The notes beneath the pieces were generated by a model. It did no database searches. It saw only the letters and a program-made list of their open reading frames with translations, and was not told where the DNA came from. Below, piece after piece: positions 1 to 6,606 of a stretch of DNA of 17,251 bases. Within the stretch, counting starts at the first letter, position 1; every line of letters begins with the position of its first letter. This stretch comes from Candidatus Fonsibacter lacus (lineage in GTDB: Bacteria > Pseudomonadota > Alphaproteobacteria > Pelagibacterales > Pelagibacteraceae). Both the position numbers and the translations under genes were made by a program. The stretch lies in contig RGRP01000011.1 in assembly GCA_010021145.1 (NCBI GenBank), positions 1 to 17,251 on the forward strand. The letters run 5' to 3'.

Positions 1-857
1 TTATTGAAATTGCAGTAGAACCTAAAACTAAAAATGACCAAGAAAAAATGGGAGAAGCTCTTAATCGTTTAGCAAAAGAAGATCCTTCTTTTAGAGTTTC
101 CTCAGATAATGAATCTGGACAAACAATTATTAAAGGAATGGGTGAGTTGCACCTTGAAATTATTGTAGACAGAATGAAAAGAGAATTTAAAGTTGAAGCT
201 AATATCGGAGCTCCCCAAGTTGCATATAGAGAAACCATTACTTCATCATCCAAACTTGAATATACTCATAAAAAACAAAGCGGTGGAGCAGGACAATTTG
301 CTAAAGTTAAGTTAGCGGTTGAACCGCTTTCTCAAGGAGAGGGTAGAATTGTTGAAAATTTAATTAAAGGTGGAGCGATACCAAGAGAATTTATTCCAGG
401 AGTTGAAAAGGGAATATTGAGCGTTGCAGACTCTGGTGTATTAGCAGGCTTTCCATTATTAGATTATAAAGTTCAAATTTTAGATGGCTTACATCATGAA
501 GTAGACTCTAGTCCTTTAGCATTCGAATTAGCAGCGAGATATTGCTTTAGAGAATTATGCCTACAAGCAAATCCAAAATTATTAGAGCCAATTATGAAGG
601 TAGAAGTTGTAACACCAGAGGATTATATGGGTGATGTTATTGGAGATTTAAACAGCAGAAGAGGACAAGTTGGATCAACAGATAAAAGAGGTAACGCTGC
701 AGTCATTAACGCCATGGTCCCACTGGCAAATATGTTTGGTTATGTAAACACTTTAAGATCTATGTCGCAAGGTAGAGCGCAATATACTATGCAATTCGAT
801 CATTATGATCGCGTTCCTCAAAATGTTCAGGACGAAGTTACAAAGAAAATGGCTTAA
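1..857 (+). CDS. fusA: Elongation factor G, C-terminal part (5' end outside window)
   Basis: GTPase that drives mRNA-tRNA translocation on the ribosome and acts with RRF in recycling. The reading frame is open from base 3 (IEIAVEPKTK...) through to the stop, so the gene enters from the left; about 284 residues are visible, roughly the last 40% of a ~700-residue protein. The G domain is not seen. Visible parts are the end of domain III (EDPSFRV, GMGELHLEIIVDRMKREF), domain IV (YTHKKQSGGAGQFAKV near base 261; tip loop HHEVDSS near base 492, which contacts decoding-site tRNA) and domain V (PEDYMGDVIGDLNSRRG). The internal ATG at 48 is not the start. Only 2 bp separate it from rpsJ, with no tuf between. 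Identification is very secure. Confidence 0.98.
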   Translation, partial: IEIAVEPKTKNDQEKMGEALNRLAKEDPSFRVSSDNESGQTIIKGMGELHLEIIVDRMKREFKVEANIGAPQVAYRETITSSSKLEYTHKKQSGGAGQFAKVKLAVEPLSQGEGRIVENLIKGGAIPREFIPGVEKGILSVADSGVLAGFPLLDYKVQILDGLHHEVDSSPLAFELAARYCFRELCLQANPKLLEPIMKVEVVTPEDYMGDVIGDLNSRRGQVGSTDKRGNAAVINAMVPLANMFGYVNTLRSMSQGRAQYTMQFDHYDRVPQNVQDEVTKKMA

Positions 858-859
858 CT

Positions 860-1168
860 ATGGATAAACAAAATATCAGAATTAAATTAAGAGCTTATGA
901 TCACAAAGTGTTAGATCAATCTACCATTGAAATCGTAAACACTGCAAAAAGAACAGGAGCTCAAGTTAGAGGACCAATACCACTTCCTACACGTAAAGAA
1001 ATTTTTACTGTTCTAAGATCACCACACATTGACAAAAAAAGTAGAGAACAGTTTGAAACAAGAACACATAAACGAATGATAGATATTCTAGATCCGACAC
1101 CTCAAACAGTTGAGGCGTTAATGAAGTTAGATCTAGCTTCAGGAGTAGATGTAGAAATTAAGATATAA
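860..1168 (+). CDS. rpsJ: 30S ribosomal protein S10 (NusE)
   Basis: Head protein of the 30S subunit; as NusE it also pairs with NusB in transcription antitermination in bacteria studied so far. The 102-residue length is standard. Signatures are the N-terminal IRIKLRAYDHKVLD strand/helix, the GPIPLPT stretch at the base of the long loop, and SPHIDKKSREQFETRTHKR. It starts 2 bp after fusA with no obvious Shine-Dalgarno sequence, so translation may depend on coupling to fusA. It is normally the first gene of the S10 operon; here no promoter-sized gap precedes it. Identity is certain from sequence and position. Confidence 0.98.
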   Translation: MDKQNIRIKLRAYDHKVLDQSTIEIVNTAKRTGAQVRGPIPLPTRKEIFTVLRSPHIDKKSREQFETRTHKRMIDILDPTPQTVEALMKLDLASGVDVEIKI

Positions 1169-1171
1169 TTT

Positions 1172-1957
1172 ATGACTTTAGGTTTAATAGGAAAAAAAAT
1201 TGGTATGACAAGAAGATTTTATGAGAATGGTCAATCTGTTCCTGTGACTGTTCTTCATGTTGAGCCAGGAAAAGTAGTGGATGTGATTACTAAAGAAAAA
1301 CGAGGTTATAGTGCAGTATTAGTAGGTTTTGGGCATATAAAAAATTCAAAAGTTACAAAACAGATGAAAGGTGTATTTGCAAAAAAATCTTTAGAGCCTA
1401 AGAAAATTTTAAAAGAATTTAGAGTAGATAAAGATAGCGATCTTAAATTAGGTTCAGACGTGGACTTAAATATATTCAAAGATATAAATTTTGTAGATAT
1501 TAGATCTAAAACAATTGGAAGAGGTTTTGCTGGAGTTATGAAAAGACATAATTTTGCAGGACTAAGAGCAACCCACGGTGTTTCAGTTTCTCATAGATCT
1601 CATGGTTCAACTGGTCAAAGACAAGACCCCGGCAGAGTATTCAAAGGAAAAAAAATGGCAGGTCATATGGGAGATAAATTTAGAACAGTTGAAAGATTAG
1701 AAATTATTGAAGCTGATTTAAAAAATAATTTATTATTTGTTAAAGGGTCAGTGCCAGGAGCAAAAAATGCTGTAGTTGAAATTAATAAGGCAGTTAAAGA
1801 AAGAAATAAAAGAACAATGAAAGATACTATTCAAGCTTTCAAAGATGATCTTGCTGAAGGATTAAAAGAAAAATCAACTAAAAAAGAAAAAAGCGCAGAA
1901 ACTAATAAAAAAGATGCAAAGCCAGCAGCAGCGCCTGCAGCTGAGAAGAAAAAATAA
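1172..1957 (+). CDS. rplC: 50S ribosomal protein L3 with charged C-terminal tail
   Basis: Early-assembly 50S protein that binds 23S rRNA near the peptidyl transferase centre. The N-terminal GLIGKKIGMTR and the central finger (residues about 114-170, with GRGFAGVMKRHNF, HGSTGQRQDPG and GKKMAGHMG) are canonical; Q151 aligns with the Gln methylated by PrmB in E. coli. The protein is 261 residues against about 210 in E. coli. The excess is a tail from roughly residue 212 rich in Lys, Glu and Ala (ending PAAAPAAEKKK), low in complexity and probably disordered. The start lies 3 bp after rpsJ; rplD follows after 4 bp. Confidence 0.98.
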   Translation: MTLGLIGKKIGMTRRFYENGQSVPVTVLHVEPGKVVDVITKEKRGYSAVLVGFGHIKNSKVTKQMKGVFAKKSLEPKKILKEFRVDKDSDLKLGSDVDLNIFKDINFVDIRSKTIGRGFAGVMKRHNFAGLRATHGVSVSHRSHGSTGQRQDPGRVFKGKKMAGHMGDKFRTVERLEIIEADLKNNLLFVKGSVPGAKNAVVEINKAVKERNKRTMKDTIQAFKDDLAEGLKEKSTKKEKSAETNKKDAKPAAAPAAEKKK

Positions 1958-1961
1958 TTAT

Positions 1962-2588
1962 ATGAAAATTAAAGAATTAGGAATTGATGGAAAAGATGTT
2001 GGAAACGTAGAAGTTTCAGACAATATTTTTTCCTTAAAACCTAGAAAAGACATTATAAAAATGGTGGTTGATTGGCAAATAAGTCGTCATTCAAAAAAAA
2101 CTGGTTACACAAAAACTAGAGGAGAAGTTGCTGGTTCAAGAAAAAAAATTGGACCACAAAAAGGATCTGGTGGTGCAAGACATGGTAATATCACAGCCCC
2201 AATATTTGTCGGTGGTGGTATTGCACATGGACCTAAGGCAAAAGGAAAACATAGAGTAAAAAGATTGAATAAAAAAGTTAGAAAATTAGGACTAAAACAT
2301 GCTCTATCTAGTAAAGTTCTAGATAATAAAATTAGTATTTTATCAGATAAAGATTTTAAAAATTTTAAAACTAAAGATTTTAGTAAATTTTTATCAAAAA
2401 TTAATTCAAAAAGTGCATTGTTAATTTACGATAAAGAAAATGAAGTTCTACTGAATAATGTAAAAAATATTAAAAATATTAAAAATATTCCTGAGATTGG
2501 AACAAATGTTTATGACGTTTTAAAATATCAAAATGTTTTATTCACTCATTCTTCAATTAAAAAACTTCAAGATAGATTATTAAAATGA
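1962..2588 (+). CDS. rplD: 50S ribosomal protein L4
   Basis: 50S assembly protein whose extended loop lines the peptide exit tunnel; in E. coli it also autoregulates the S10 operon. Signatures include TRGEVAGSRKKIGPQKGSGGA, interrupted here only for length, and HGPKAKGKHRVKRLNKKVRKLGLKHAL across residues ~88-115. An in-frame ATG lies upstream at 1914 inside rplC, but the start at 1962 gives the usual L4 beginning (MKIKELGIDGK) and normal length (208 residues), so it is preferred. Three tandem Lys-Asn-Ile units occupy residues 168-176. The stop overlaps the rplW start (ATGA). No S10-type leader is visible in the window for L4 to act on. Confidence 0.97.
   Translation: MKIKELGIDGKDVGNVEVSDNIFSLKPRKDIIKMVVDWQISRHSKKTGYTKTRGEVAGSRKKIGPQKGSGGARHGNITAPIFVGGGIAHGPKAKGKHRVKRLNKKVRKLGLKHALSSKVLDNKISILSDKDFKNFKTKDFSKFLSKINSKSALLIYDKENEVLLNNVKNIKNIKNIPEIGTNVYDVLKYQNVLFTHSSIKKLQDRLLK
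2463..2489 (+). repeat. Three tandem 9-bp copies inside rplD
   Basis: The nonamer AAAAATATT is present three times in perfect tandem and in frame, encoding (Lys-Asn-Ile)x3 at L4 residues 168-176. The unit length is a multiple of three, so gain or loss of a copy would keep the frame. Confidence 0.9.
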
Positions 2589-2887
2589 AAAAAAGAGCAG
2601 ATAATTACTCATACGATATCATTCTTGAGCCCGTTGTGACTGAAAAGTCCACAAACCTAAGCTCATTAAATAAAGTTGTATTTAAAGTTGCTCCATTTGC
2701 AACTAAAGCAAATATTAAAAAAAGCATTGAGAAACTTTTCAAAGTGAATGTTATTAAAGTTAATACGATTAATCTTCACCCAAGATTTAAAATGGTAAGA
2801 GGAAGAGTTGCTAAAAGTTCTGGATATAAGAAAGCAATTGTTACTTTAAAAAAAGGACAATCAATTGATATTACAACTGGAATATAA
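2585..2887 (+). CDS. rplW: 50S ribosomal protein L23
   Basis: Protein at the peptide tunnel exit that serves as docking site for trigger factor and SRP. It has 100 residues, standard length. The N-terminal EPVVTEKST (E20 aligns with the trigger-factor contact Glu18 of E. coli), the FKVAPFATKANIKKSIEKLF helix region and the loop LHPRFKMVRGRVAKSSGYKKA are characteristic. Its ATG overlaps the rplD stop in ATGA, which suggests translational coupling; no strong Shine-Dalgarno sequence is seen. rplB follows after 2 bp. Confidence 0.97.
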   Translation: MKKRADNYSYDIILEPVVTEKSTNLSSLNKVVFKVAPFATKANIKKSIEKLFKVNVIKVNTINLHPRFKMVRGRVAKSSGYKKAIVTLKKGQSIDITTGI

Positions 2888-2889
2888 AC

Positions 2890-3717
2890 ATGACTTTAAA
2901 AACATATAAACCCTATACTAAATCTACTAGAGGAACAATTATTCTAGATAGAACAGGTCTTTGGAAAGGTAAGCCTATTAAATCTTTAACTTCAGGAATT
3001 AATGGTTCTTATGGAAGAAATAATTTAGGTAGAATTACATCTAGACACCGTTCAGCAGGTCATAAAAAAAAGTATAGATTTGTTGATTTCAAAAGAAACA
3101 AATTTGATATACCAGCCACTGTAATTCGTTTTGAGTATGATCCCTATAGAACAGCTAATATTATGCTTGTTGAGTATGAGGATAAAACTCAAAGTTACTT
3201 AATTGCTCCACAAGATATTAAAGTAGGCACTAAAATTCATTCAGGAAGAAAAAAAGACATAGAAATTGGTAACTGCATGCCTTTAATAGATATTCCTCCA
3301 GCAACTGTTGTTCATAATGTTGAAATGAGACCAGGTAATGGCGGAGTATTAGCAAGATCAGCAGGTTCTTCTGTGCAAATTATGAGTCATGACCAAGACT
3401 ACACAACATTAAAATTAGCTTCTGGGGAAGTAAGAAAAGTACAAAGTTTATGTAAAGCCACAATTGGAGCTGTATCAAATCCAGATCAAAAAAATATTAA
3501 AATTGGTAAAGCTGGAAGAAGCAGATGGCTTGGAGTTAGACCACAAACAAGAGGTATAGCAATGAACCCTGTAGATCATCCACACGGTGGAAGAACTAAT
3601 GGAGGAAGACATCCTGTTACACCTTGGGGTATCAAGACTAAAGGAAAGAAAACTAGAAAAAATAAAAATACTGACAAATATATTATTTCTAGAAAGAAGA
3701 AGAGAGGCATTAATTAA
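2890..3717 (+). CDS. rplB: 50S ribosomal protein L2, with a 3-residue gap in a conserved loop
   Basis: Core 50S protein needed for subunit association and peptidyl transferase activity. At 275 residues it has family length. Landmarks are HRSAGHKKKYRFVDFKR (residues 53-69), the SH3-like middle (DIPPATVVHNVEMRPGNGG) and the C-terminal loop MNPVDHPHGG (residues 225-234). H230 aligns with E. coli His229, important near the peptidyl transferase centre. Family members I know read HPHGGGEGR at this point; here HPHGG is followed directly by RTNGGRHPVTPWG, so Gly-Glu-Gly appears to be missing. The frame is intact on both sides and the Lys/Arg-rich C-terminus is normal. rpsS follows after 2 bp. Confidence 0.98.
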   Translation: MTLKTYKPYTKSTRGTIILDRTGLWKGKPIKSLTSGINGSYGRNNLGRITSRHRSAGHKKKYRFVDFKRNKFDIPATVIRFEYDPYRTANIMLVEYEDKTQSYLIAPQDIKVGTKIHSGRKKDIEIGNCMPLIDIPPATVVHNVEMRPGNGGVLARSAGSSVQIMSHDQDYTTLKLASGEVRKVQSLCKATIGAVSNPDQKNIKIGKAGRSRWLGVRPQTRGIAMNPVDHPHGGRTNGGRHPVTPWGIKTKGKKTRKNKNTDKYIISRKKKRGIN

Positions 3718-3719
3718 TT

Positions 3720-4025
3720 ATGAGCAGATCAGTCTGGAAAGGACCTTTTGTGGAGTTAAGTTTAATGAAAAAAGTACAAAAACATAAGGATCAAAATATT
3801 AAAAAACCGATCAAAACGTGGTCAAGAAAATCAACAATTATTCCAGAATTTATTGGAATGACTTTTGAGGTTCACAATGGAAAAAAATTCTTCCCAGTGA
3901 CTATTACAGAAGAAATGATTGGTCATAAATTAGGTGAATTTTCAGCAACAAGACAATTTTTTGGACATACGCCAGCTGATAAAAAGGCTGCTCCAGCAAC
4001 CGAGAAAAAAGATGACAAAAAGTAA
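3720..4025 (+). CDS. rpsS: 30S ribosomal protein S19 with C-terminal tail
   Basis: 30S head protein that complexes with S13 and binds 16S rRNA near the A site. The start MSRSVWKGPFVE and the core (IIPEFIGMTFEVHNGKKF, then HKLGEFSATRQFFGH) are typical. Homologues usually end shortly after the FxGH-x-ADKK motif at ~92 residues; this one has 101, with an added Ala/Lys/Glu/Asp tail from about residue 88. The tail reads over the start of rplV, giving a 14-bp gene overlap. A purine-rich GAGAGG lies about 15 bp before the ATG, too far to be a good Shine-Dalgarno sequence. Confidence 0.97.
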   Translation: MSRSVWKGPFVELSLMKKVQKHKDQNIKKPIKTWSRKSTIIPEFIGMTFEVHNGKKFFPVTITEEMIGHKLGEFSATRQFFGHTPADKKAAPATEKKDDKK

Positions 4026-4392
4026 AGATTTAAATCAAGTCAAAGCAATTTACAGGAATTTAAGATCAAGTCCTCGTAAAATTAACAATATTTTAAAAAG
4101 TATTAGAGGAAAGAATGCTAATGTTGCTATGAGGGACTTAGAGTTTACAGACAAAAGAGTAGCAAACGAAATTAAAAAAACATTAAAATCTGCAATTGCC
4201 AATGCTGAGAATAATAACCAGTTAGACATTGATAATCTAATTGTAAAAGAAGCTTATGTTGGAAAAGGAATTACACTAAAACGATTTATGCCAAGAGCAA
4301 GAGGAAGGGCAGCAGGAATAAAAAAACATTTTTCTAATTTAACAATCATTGTTTCAGAAAATAAAAAAGCTCCGTTGGAGGCGACAAAGTAA
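4012..4392 (+). CDS. rplV: 50S ribosomal protein L22
   Basis: 50S protein whose long beta-hairpin lines the exit tunnel beside L4. The chosen ATG gives 126 residues starting MTKSKDLNQVKAIYRNLRSS; an upstream in-frame ATG at 3934 would add 26 residues read out of frame from rpsS and is unlikely. The helical core (SPRKINNILKSIRGKNANVA) and the basic hairpin at residues ~83-104 (VGKGITLKRFMPRARGRA) are clear. It is longer than the ~110-residue E. coli protein at both ends. The start overlaps rpsS by 14 bp, and the stop overlaps the rpsC start by one base (TAATG). Confidence 0.97.
   Translation: MTKSKDLNQVKAIYRNLRSSPRKINNILKSIRGKNANVAMRDLEFTDKRVANEIKKTLKSAIANAENNNQLDIDNLIVKEAYVGKGITLKRFMPRARGRAAGIKKHFSNLTIIVSENKKAPLEATK
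4377..4381 (+). promoter_or_regulatory. Strong Shine-Dalgarno sequence for rpsC
   Basis: GGAGG lies 10 bases before the rpsC ATG, inside the last codons of rplV. It stands out because most genes in this run lack a recognisable Shine-Dalgarno sequence. Confidence 0.75.
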
Positions 4393-5090
4393 TGGGACAA
4401 AAGGTTAATCCAATTAGTTTAAGACTAAGTATTAATAAAAATTGGGATTCAATGTGGTTTGCTAAGAAAAAAGAATATGGTCAATATTTGATCGAGGATT
4501 TTAAAATTAGAGAATACATTAAAAAAAATCTTAAAAATTCGGGTATTTCTAAAATCTTTATCGAGAGACCTACTAAGAAATGTATAGTCACTATTTTTAC
4601 ATCAAGGCCAGGTTTTGTAATTGGAAAAAAAGGCTCTGATATAGACAAAATTAAAAGCAATCTTAACAAAATTTCTAGCTCAGATGTTTCTGTAAATATT
4701 AAAGAAATAAGAAAACCTGAATTGGATGCATATTTAGTTGCTGAAAATGTAGCGCAACAACTTGAAAAGCGAATTGCATACAGAAAAGCCATGAAAAGAG
4801 CGATGCAATCAACGCTTAGATTAGGAGCTAAAGGTATTAAAATTACTGTTGCCGGAAGATTAGCAGGAACTGAGATTGCAAGAACAGAATGGTTAAGAGA
4901 AGGAAGTATTCCACTACACACATTAAGAGCTGATGTGGATTATGGTGAAGCAGAAGCTGAAACAACATATGGAATTATTGGTGTAAAAGTTTGGATTTAT
5001 AAAGGAATTGTATTTGAAAAAGATAAGAAAAAGAATGAGGATGCAGAAATTAAAAATTTAAACGAGAAAGAAAATGTTACAGCCAGCTAG
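4392..5090 (+). CDS. rpsC: 30S ribosomal protein S3
   Basis: 30S protein at the mRNA entry channel, with helicase-assisting activity. It begins MGQKVNPISLRLSINKNWDS, typical of the family. The type II KH domain carries its GxxG loop as GKKG at residues 78-81 (RPGFVIGKKGSDID). The C-terminal domain shows GRLAGTEIARTEWLREGSIPL, then DYGEAEAETTYGIIGVKVWI. The 232-residue length is within the family range; the last ~20 residues are a Lys/Glu/Asn tail that runs over the start of rplP for 17 bp. Translation is probably helped by a GGAGG 10 bases upstream. Confidence 0.98.
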   Translation: MGQKVNPISLRLSINKNWDSMWFAKKKEYGQYLIEDFKIREYIKKNLKNSGISKIFIERPTKKCIVTIFTSRPGFVIGKKGSDIDKIKSNLNKISSSDVSVNIKEIRKPELDAYLVAENVAQQLEKRIAYRKAMKRAMQSTLRLGAKGIKITVAGRLAGTEIARTEWLREGSIPLHTLRADVDYGEAEAETTYGIIGVKVWIYKGIVFEKDKKKNEDAEIKNLNEKENVTAS

Positions 5091-5490
5091 AACAAAATAC
5101 AGAAAAGCATTTAAGGGAAAAATTCACGGTATAGCTACACGTGGAGCTGAATTAAACTTCGGCTCATTTGGATTAAAAGCAATTGAGCCTAATAGAGTAA
5201 CTTCAAAAGAAATTGAAGCAGCAAGAGTTGCACTAACAAGACATATGAAGCGAGCTGGCAGAGTTTGGCTTAGAATTTTTCCAAATATTCCTGTTACAAA
5301 GAAGCCAATAGAAGTCAGGATGGGTAAAGGTAAAGGCGGACTAGAATATTACGTATTTAGAGTTAAACCTGGAAGAATTATTTTTGAAGTTGATGGAGTT
5401 GACGAGATTGTTGCTAAAGAGGCATTTGAAAGAGCTCAAGCAAAATTATCTATTAAAACTAAAATGATTAAAAGACTAGGAACGCAGTAA
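5074..5490 (+). CDS. rplP: 50S ribosomal protein L16
   Basis: 50S protein that helps position A-site tRNA and joins late in assembly. The start MLQPARTKYRKAFKGKIHG is the family N-terminus, which fixes the ATG even though it lies 17 bp inside rpsC. At 138 residues the length is standard. RVWLRIFPNIPVTKKP and VRMGKGKGGLEYYVFRVKPG are diagnostic; R82 aligns with the arginine hydroxylated in E. coli L16, though whether that happens here is unknown. The stop overlaps the rpmC start by one base. Confidence 0.98.
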   Translation: MLQPARTKYRKAFKGKIHGIATRGAELNFGSFGLKAIEPNRVTSKEIEAARVALTRHMKRAGRVWLRIFPNIPVTKKPIEVRMGKGKGGLEYYVFRVKPGRIIFEVDGVDEIVAKEAFERAQAKLSIKTKMIKRLGTQ

Positions 5491-5681
5491 TGAAAACTAA
5501 AGAAGTAAAAAAATTAACTCAGGATCAACTATTTTCTGAATTGGAAAAATTAAAAAAAGAACAATTCAATATCCGATTTAAGAAAAAAAATGGTCAGGTT
5601 ACTAATACAGCTTCTATTAAAACTAATAGACGTTCTATTGCTAAAGTTAAAACTTTTATTAATTTAAACAAAGCAAAATAA
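5490..5681 (+). CDS. rpmC: 50S ribosomal protein L29
   Basis: Small helical-hairpin protein at the tunnel exit, neighbour of L23. It has 63 residues, normal for the family. The N-terminal helix (KTKEVKKLTQDQLFSELEKLKKEQFNIRF) and second helix ending in KTNRRSIAKVKTFIN match the L29 pattern; the Gln-Phe-Asn-x-Arg segment is typical. Both ends are TAATG overlaps of one base, with rplP upstream and rpsQ downstream. An AGGA sits about 10 bases before the start as a weak ribosome site. Confidence 0.96.
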   Translation: MKTKEVKKLTQDQLFSELEKLKKEQFNIRFKKKNGQVTNTASIKTNRRSIAKVKTFINLNKAK

Positions 5682-5917
5682 TGGTAAAAAGAATTTTAAA
5701 AGGAAAAGTAGTGAGCGATAAAAGCAACAAAACAGTTGTTGTTGAAGTTAGCAGACGCTTTGTTCATCCTAAATATAAAAAAGTAATGACTACTTACAAA
5801 AAATATCATGCACACGATGAAAAAAATAAATCTAAAATTGGAGATATGGTTTCTATTATGGAAAGTAAGCCAATCTCTAAACTTAAGCGATGGACTGTGG
5901 TTGGAGGCAATAAATAA
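5681..5917 (+). CDS. rpsQ: 30S ribosomal protein S17
   Basis: OB-fold protein that binds 16S rRNA early in 30S assembly. At 78 residues it is of usual size. Recognisable parts are the N-terminal LKGKVVSDKSNKTVVVEVSR, the loop HPKYKKVMTTYKKYHAHDE and the end MESKPISKLKRWTVV, where ESKPISKxKRW is close to universal. It starts within TAATG shared with rpmC and is followed with no gap by rplN, whose Shine-Dalgarno sequence lies in its last codons. Confidence 0.97.
   Translation: MVKRILKGKVVSDKSNKTVVVEVSRRFVHPKYKKVMTTYKKYHAHDEKNKSKIGDMVSIMESKPISKLKRWTVVGGNK
5903..5907 (+). promoter_or_regulatory. Shine-Dalgarno sequence for rplN
   Basis: GGAGG encoded by the last Gly-Gly codons of rpsQ, 10 bases before the rplN ATG. 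It is one of the few strong ribosome-binding sites in the cluster. Confidence 0.7.
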
Positions 5918-6286
5918 ATGATTCAAGTGCAAACAGAGTTATTCGTTGCCGATAATACTGGAGCTCGAAAAGTAGAATGTATTAAAGTTTTGGGTGGATC
6001 TAAAAGAAGATATGCAACCATAGGAGACATTATTGTTGTTTCAATTAAAGATGCCATTCCAAAAGGAAAAGTTAAAAAAGGGGACGTTCATAAAGCAGTG
6101 ATTGTTAGAACAAGAAAAGAAATTAAAAGATTAGATGGAACCTCAATAAAATTTGATGCTAATGCTGCGGTTTTAGTCCAACCAAATGGAGAGCCAATAG
6201 GAACAAGGATTTTTGGACCTGTAACAAGAGAATTAAGAAATAAAAACTTTATGAAAATAATTTCTTTAGCCCCAGAGGTATTATGA
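5918..6286 (+). CDS. rplN: 50S ribosomal protein L14
   Basis: 50S interface protein contacting helix 44 through inter-subunit bridges, and the target of the silencing factor RsfS in bacteria that have it. It is 122 residues, exactly the family length. Signatures are MIQVQTELFVADNTGARK at the start, the basic loop KGKVKKGDVHKAVIVRT, and the end GTRIFGPVTRELRNKNFMKIISLAPEVL across residues ~95-122. The ATG directly abuts the rpsQ stop. The stop overlaps the rplX start (ATGA). Confidence 0.98.
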   Translation: MIQVQTELFVADNTGARKVECIKVLGGSKRRYATIGDIIVVSIKDAIPKGKVKKGDVHKAVIVRTRKEIKRLDGTSIKFDANAAVLVQPNGEPIGTRIFGPVTRELRNKNFMKIISLAPEVL

Positions 6287-6606
6287 TTAAATTAAAAATA
6301 AAAAAAGGAGATAATGTAAAAATTATTACTGGAGATGACAAAGGAAAAACAGGAAATGTAATTAAAGTATTTCCTGAAGTGCGTAAAGTTTTAGTTAAAG
6401 GAATTAATGAAAAGAAAAAACATCAAAAACCTACTAGAGAGAAAAAAGGCGGAATTATAACTATAGAAAGACCAATCGATATTTCAAATGTTGTTAAATT
6501 ATCTGATGCAAAAGTAGAGAAAAAAGTAGAAAAAAAAATTGAAAAAAAAGAAGAAGTTAAAAAAAATATAAAAACAGAAAAACCAAAAACAAAGAGTAAA
6601 AAATGA
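6283..6606 (+). CDS. rplX: 50S ribosomal protein L24, atypical C-terminus
   Basis: Assembly-initiator protein of the 50S subunit. The KOW domain is clear at residues 4-38 (KIKKGDNVKIITGDDKGKTG, then VRKVLVKGIN), followed by the conserved HQKPT and GGIITIERPIDISNV. Bacterial L24 normally continues with a segment containing KPTRVGF and a Lys/Arg end. That segment is absent; residues ~75-107 are instead a Lys/Glu-rich stretch of repeated VEKK/IEKK-like units. Total length (107) is close to normal, so the C-terminus looks replaced rather than extended. AGAGG precedes the start by 4 bases; both ends overlap neighbours by 4 bp. Confidence 0.96.
   Translation: MIKLKIKKGDNVKIITGDDKGKTGNVIKVFPEVRKVLVKGINEKKKHQKPTREKKGGIITIERPIDISNVVKLSDAKVEKKVEKKIEKKEEVKKNIKTEKPKTKSKK

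Noticed and set aside
1164..1169. TATAAT just before rplC
   Set aside because: It is made by the last codons of rpsJ (Ile-stop), has no matching -35 box, and would start transcription at or inside the rplC start. Likely chance in AT-rich DNA.
1914..1961. Upstream ATG for rplD
   Set aside because: It would add 16 residues read from rplC in another frame; the ATG at 1962 gives the normal L4 N-terminus and length.
3587..3787. Plus-strand open frame spanning rplB end and rpsS start
   Set aside because: Out of frame with two certain genes; its product has no recognisable domain.
3934..4011. Upstream ATG for rplV
   Set aside because: It would add 26 residues from inside rpsS with no L22 similarity; 4012 gives a more normal length.
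4481..4921. Antisense open frame of 146 codons opposite rpsC
   Set aside because: It mirrors a highly conserved gene, shows no known family signature and has no ribosome site. It is an open-frame shadow.
5696..5932. Antisense open frame opposite rpsQ
   Set aside because: It is fully inside a conserved ribosomal gene on the other strand, and its Phe/His/Asn/Ser-rich product reflects complementary codons.
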